A stretch of DNA of 64,000 nucleotides from Nageia nagi (Eukaryota; Pinophyta), in assembly GCA_050084985.1 (NCBI GenBank), contig JBITNC010000001.1, forward strand, positions 173,042,001 to 173,106,000. The letters are read 5' to 3'. Shown here in pieces: positions 24,501 to 30,500 of this stretch. A model generated the notes under the pieces. It was not told the origin of the DNA and did not search any database. It saw only the letters and a list, made by a program, of their open reading frames with translations. Made by a program: the position numbers and the translations under genes. Each line of letters opens with the position of its first letter. Position 1 is the stretch's first letter.

Positions 24501-27500
24501 AGAGCTTTTGAGCTGGATGTAGCCCACATTGGGTGAACCACGATAAATCTTGCTTGTCTCTTCTTTGATGAATGTTTTTCTCTTCTCTGTGTTTACAAGT
24601 TTATTCCTGATTTTTTTCCTTACAAGCACTTAATGGTTTTAAGTGTGAATTGATTCATTTGAAGAGGTTAAATTGAAAGTTTTTAATCTTCTAGTTTATG
24701 GATCAGCAATACATGTTCTACTTACAAGATTTCCAATAAAGGCCATGGCAATCCCATGTGCACAATTCTATCAAAAATTACAGGTAATGATTACTATGAT
24801 CGCGATGTTATTTCAACCTTTGGGGCAAAATCAACCTCTTTGCTTGACAAATACTTCATATAGGCTATTTGCCATATTGGCGATAGTTCAAAATGTTTTG
24901 GTTAGCATACTTTTTCTATTGATTTTGGGCTTGTTGTAAGTTCTTTCTCAATGATTTCAAAATGTCTTAATGTTGTATAAAATCAACAGTTATGGGTACC
25001 CAACTATCCTCTAAAAGCAAATCGGAAAACTTAGGAGGCTCATATATCTATACAATACCGTGAATGGTGACATTTTAATGGACATGTGATAAGAACTATA
25101 ATAACAATACTCTCCAAGATTTAGCCACTTAACCCAAGCCTGTTGCTTCCCTGTAACATAGTTCCTAAGATACCCTTTAATCTATTTATTAACTATCTCT
25201 GTTTGCCCATCAATGTGTGGGTGGTGGCTAGTGCTAGGAGTAAGTTGTGTACCACACAATTTGAATAATTCCTTGCAAAAGTTACTCATAAACTTGTTGT
25301 CCCTATCATGAACTCTGGTTTTTGGCAAACCATGTAACCTAAAGACCTCCTTGAAAAATAGATCAGCAAGTTGTGGGGCTGTAATAGTTACTATAATGGC
25401 AAAGAAATGAACGTATTTTGTCAATCTATCAACTACCACAAAGATGTTGTCCTTACCTTGAGTTTTGGGCAAACCTGTGACGAAATGCATGGAAATGCTT
25501 TCCTATTTTTTATGTGAAATAGGCAAAGGCTGAAGTAGACCAGCGGGGTGTGTGTTCTCATGCTTATTTTGTTGGCATGTAGGACACTCTCTAACATGTC
25601 TCAGCACATCTTTTTTCAAGCCCTTCCAAAAAAACCTCCACCATTTTGTATGATTTGTAGAATCATGGATGGCCTTCTAAAGGCGTATTATGCAAAGTAT
25701 CTAATAGTTTCTCCCCTCATTTTTGATTCACCGCTAAATAAATTTTGTTTTGTACAAAATCAGTCCATCCCTAATTTTGTACCTCTCATCTACCACCTCC
25801 CCATTAAGCAAATTTGTCCTTAGTGTATTTTGCCATAATTTTGGCCTTCCAATCAACTTGGACAGCAGTAATATCATGAAAAGAAGTATTTTGGAAAGTG
25901 TATCAGCTATTGTATAAGATTTCCCTTTCACATATTGGATCTCAAAATCGTATGCCTATTGATGTCTATCACTTAATCCTAGAAGGTGTTTAAGATTGTT
26001 ATGATCAGTCTTAAGTATGAATTTGTTGCACACCAAATATTGTCGGAATTTTGACAATGCATGAATCATTGCAAGCATTTCATGTTCATAAATATTAAAT
26101 GTTTTCTCAACTGGACTAAATTTTCTACTCTCAACCACTATAGGTCTCCCCTTTTGCATCAATACTGCACCAATCCCTAAACCTGAAGCATCACATTCAA
26201 CTATAAATGGCTGAGAAAAATCAGAAATGGTTAAAATAGGGCATGTCATCATAACTTACTTTAATTTTTGGAATGTGTTTTCTATTGTCACATCCCACTG
26301 AAATGCTCCTTTATTGGTCAAATCAATCAAAGGAGCTACAAATTGAGAAAACTCCTTGATAAAAAGTTTGTAGTAGCTGCATAACCCCAAAAATCCTCTT
26401 AAGTTCATCTACATGCACACCATTGGCACTGATTATGTGCCCAAGATACAAAATTTTTGAAAGTCTAATTTCTCATTTGGACATTTTTGCAAAGAATTAT
26501 TGTTGTTCCAAAATGGTCAAAACTGTGTCTAGATGTTGTAAATGATTTTCCCAATCTCTGTTGTAAATTAGAATATCATCAAAGAAAACAAAAACAAATT
26601 TTTTAAGATGATCTCAAAAAATGTGATTCATAGCTGATTGGAAAGTGGCAAATGCATTGGTAAGACCAAAGAGCATGACCAAAAACTCAAAGTGCCCAAA
26701 ATGAGACCTAAAGGCAGTTTTGTGCACATCCTCATCCCTCACTTTAATTTGATGGTATTCAGATCTTAAATCCAACTTGGAAAAATAAGTAGCCCCATGC
26801 AACTCATCAACTCTAGGAATTGGATACCTATTTTTAATGGTCTTCTTGTTTAAGGCCCTGTAATCTATGCACATGCGTAAGGTTCCATCCTTTTTCTTCA
26901 CTAGTATTACAGAAAAAGCAAAAGGACTAGAGTTAGGCCTTATATAACCCATGGCAAGTAACTCCTTAATAGTCTTTTCAATCTCATCCTTGTAAGCTCT
27001 AGAGTGCCTCTATGGTGTGATCATGACTGGTTTAGAATCAGGTTCTAATTCAATGACATGCTCAAAACCTCTATCAGGTGGAAAACCACTAGGTAGATCA
27101 CCAAAAATTGGGCTATATCTATCTAGAATGCATTTTATATCAAGATGGAATTACCTTGGGTGGTGTAGGCATACCCTTCACCATGTAAAATGAGAGTCCC
27201 CAAATGATATTCTTCTTCTTGAGAATTTTCTCCAATCTATTGGCTAAAATTTGTTGTGGGAATTGGTCTTTTATGCCCCTCAAAGTGACCACTTTTCCAT
27301 TGCACCTAAATTTCATCTCCAAAGTTTTGTAGTTGGTATAGATGCCTCCCAATGAATATAACCATTGTCCCCCTAAAATGGCATGAGGGATACCTCCCAT
27401 CTTAGGATATACATAAAAATCCTCCACCACTAAATAATTACCAAAACATATTTTACCTGTTTAACAACTTGGTCACTCCTAGTAATTTTTCCATTCCCAT

Positions 27501-30500
27501 TCTTAACACCAAAACTAGAAAAACTTGCAGTTTTCAATTTCTTTTCAGCCACATCTATGAAATTATGAGTAGCTCCTCCATCACTTACAATCACAGCAAA
27601 ATGATCATTTTATTTCATTGGCACCTTTATGGCTATGAACTTTGATTCACCAATAATTGATGCCAAAACTCCCTCTTCTTCCCCTATTTTAGGATATGGT
27701 TGCCCATGTTGTTCTAACTCTGCAAAATCTACATCTTCATAATCACTTTCAGAATCTGATTTTTCTATTTCTGGTTCCTTTTCATCCTCATTTGGCACAT
27801 AAAACTCTACCAAGTAATTTTTCCCCTTACCTTGACATTGGTGGCCTGGTCCCCACTAATTTTTCCAAGAAAAACATAAACCCTTTTGCTGTAACTCCCT
27901 CCTAGTTGCCTCATCTAACTCGGGTCTCTACTGATTTGGATTTTTATGTGATTGAAAGCCCTTATTTTGAATCTGATTGGTTTTGTTTATTAGATGTCAA
28001 ATTGTTTGAGAGGGTCTAGAAGTTCCGAAGTTGGATGTTTGCCCAAGTTTAAATGGTTGTCCAAATTTAAAGGGTTATGCCCACTTTGGTTAAATGTTGT
28101 GCGTGGAAGTTTCAAGGTCTAAAGCTGTTGAAACAACCTCATCTAATGTCTTAGGCTTGAAAGTCTTTGCCAAACCTTTTAATGGTTCACTCAAACCCTT
28201 CAAGAAGAGATGAATGGTCCTGTCTTCAACTATATGAGTGACCATAACTGAAATTCGTTGAAACTCCTCTACATAGCGAGCAATTGTACCCTTTTGTGTG
28301 ATAGTGGCCAACTCATTGAAAAATTCGTTTTCATTTTGCCTCTCAAACCTGTCCAAAAGCTTAGTTGCAAACACCTCAAAAGAATCAATGGTTCCATAAC
28401 CTTGGGTGAGTAAGCCATACTACCACCACTGACATGCAACACCATCAAGATGAAGAGCTACATATTGTACAGCCTCTTTTTTTGTCATAGTGAGCTTAAG
28501 AGAAAAGTAAGTTTGCAATTTTTGTAACTAAACTCTCACTAAAATTTTGTCACTACCAACGAAAAAATGGGAGAGATAACTTACCCAATTTATGCTACAA
28601 GTCTCCTCCTCCTTGAGCTTTTCTTCCCTGTTTATGTCCCTTCAACTCCAAGTACCTCTGAAAGTCTACAACAGTCTTAAACCCTTGACGCATGGCCTCG
28701 TATGCTGTCCAACATTTTGCCAACTCTGTATCAGGAGTTTCTAGATTTTTTTCAACAATTTGAGGTTGTACAAACATGGGAGTAGAGGGTTTCCAAATTT
28801 TACAAGTTCTAGATATCTCCCCTAAGATTAGTTGGTCTAGGGATGATCCTAACTCCTCCTTGGGCTGAACTTTCCCCCTCATTATTCTGATTTTCTGGTT
28901 GTTGATGGCCTCTAGAACAGAAATCTTGCATTGATCTCTCCATTCTCTGCAACACTTGCAAAATAATGTTTTTGTTCTTCTTCTCTTTCCATTGTTTGTT
29001 TTGACCCTGATTTACTCTTGCTTCTGGTTTGGTAAGGGTGGATCATCAACAAACCCTCAAGTTGGCAGGAGTTGTATGTTTTGATACCACTTGAAACATA
29101 CCAAACACAATATCCACAAAACAACAATAACACAGTAGAAATAAATCTAATTTTTTTGTATTTTTGTTTTGTCTTTTCAATTATTATAAATTGCAACTAC
29201 AGCAAAATGCTATACAATAACAATGAACTATAATTCTGGATAGTGAAAACACCTACAAAATGCTGAACAGTCCTCAACATCCCCTTCAGAACACTGAACA
29301 CACCTCTTAGAAGCTAGGTGAATAGCTACAACACTCTCAGAATGCAAACGAACCTCCACAAGGCAAGATTTCTGGCCAGTAAAGCCAAATCTGTCAGATT
29401 TCACCTTCGAACAGAATGTTGGTTGTCTTAAGCAAGGTCATGTGGTTGCATGCAAGGTAGATCTTCACTTCTTTGCACCAAAAGATATCTCAATGAACAC
29501 AAATATGGCAAAACTACAGTCATCAACTACAGATCAATCACACACAAGTCAACGAATTAAAACTCATAGATCTAGTATCACAAGCTTGACGTCCTTGTAT
29601 TCGGTGACAAACTAACTTCAGTGTTGGCCTCTAATTGATCAACAACACCACAAAATCCCAACGAACAGATTTGATGCCAAAAATTAGTGTCTCAACTCCT
29701 TAATTTTCAAACATGCAAGCACAATAGCAAATTCTAGATAGATTTGCCTCTTTAGATGGGTAGAAAGCTTAAGGATCTGATCTTTCAAGCCTACACTAGA
29801 TTAGATCTAATGGGAACGCCTAAATAATCCTCAACAGACAAGCTAAGGCCCAAGAGCAATGCTATCCAAATTCTTCTTCCAAATTAGCCAACCTTGGAAA
29901 CGGAAAATGTCTTCTATTTTATGTTTAGGCTCCCCAAAAGATAGCTAATCTTGGCCATTGATCTCTTCAAAATCAGATGCGTAAGATCAACTTAGAGTGC
30001 TAATAATAAATTAGACATATTTAACACAAAAAACTCTATTTCTAACTTGTAACTGCCTAAAATGCATTATCTCTAATTTGTAACTATCCAACATGCATTA
30101 CAACTAATTTGTAATTGCCCACTAGGCTGACTTTTCCACTAAAAGTAGCTAAGACACCAACTTTCCACTTGCATTATCTTTGATTTGTAATTGCCCAACA
30201 TGCATTACAGCTAATTTGTGACTGCCCACTATGCTGACTTTTCCACTAAAAGTAGCTAAGACACCAACTTGCCACTTGGAACACCTCTAACACTTACTTT
30301 GACTGTCAAGGTGGCTTTACTAGCATAAAATTATATCTGCAAAATACCATTAACTACTAAAGATGACTCAATACTAAAAGCATTAAAATTTATTTATTTC
30401 CATTGCAAAAAAAAAGATGTGGGATATTACATATCAAAATTCGAGGCGAATATGCTATTACAATGCTATCTCATGTGCTAGATCCAAGGAAATATTATTA

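Larger units (their letters stand above)
24690..30431 (-). mobile_element. Ty3/gypsy element, minus strand, one LTR retained
   Basis: The order along the minus strand is LTR (30431-29092), primer site, gag, protease, RT, RNase H, integrase, which is the gypsy order. The element is degraded at about 24.7 kb, and no second LTR copy was found there. It sits 21 bp left of the right LTR of the outer element, so it inserted into the end of that element. The flank just right of the LTR is TATCA (30432-30436); the matching duplicate is lost. Many stops and frame jumps show it is inactive. Confidence 0.8.
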
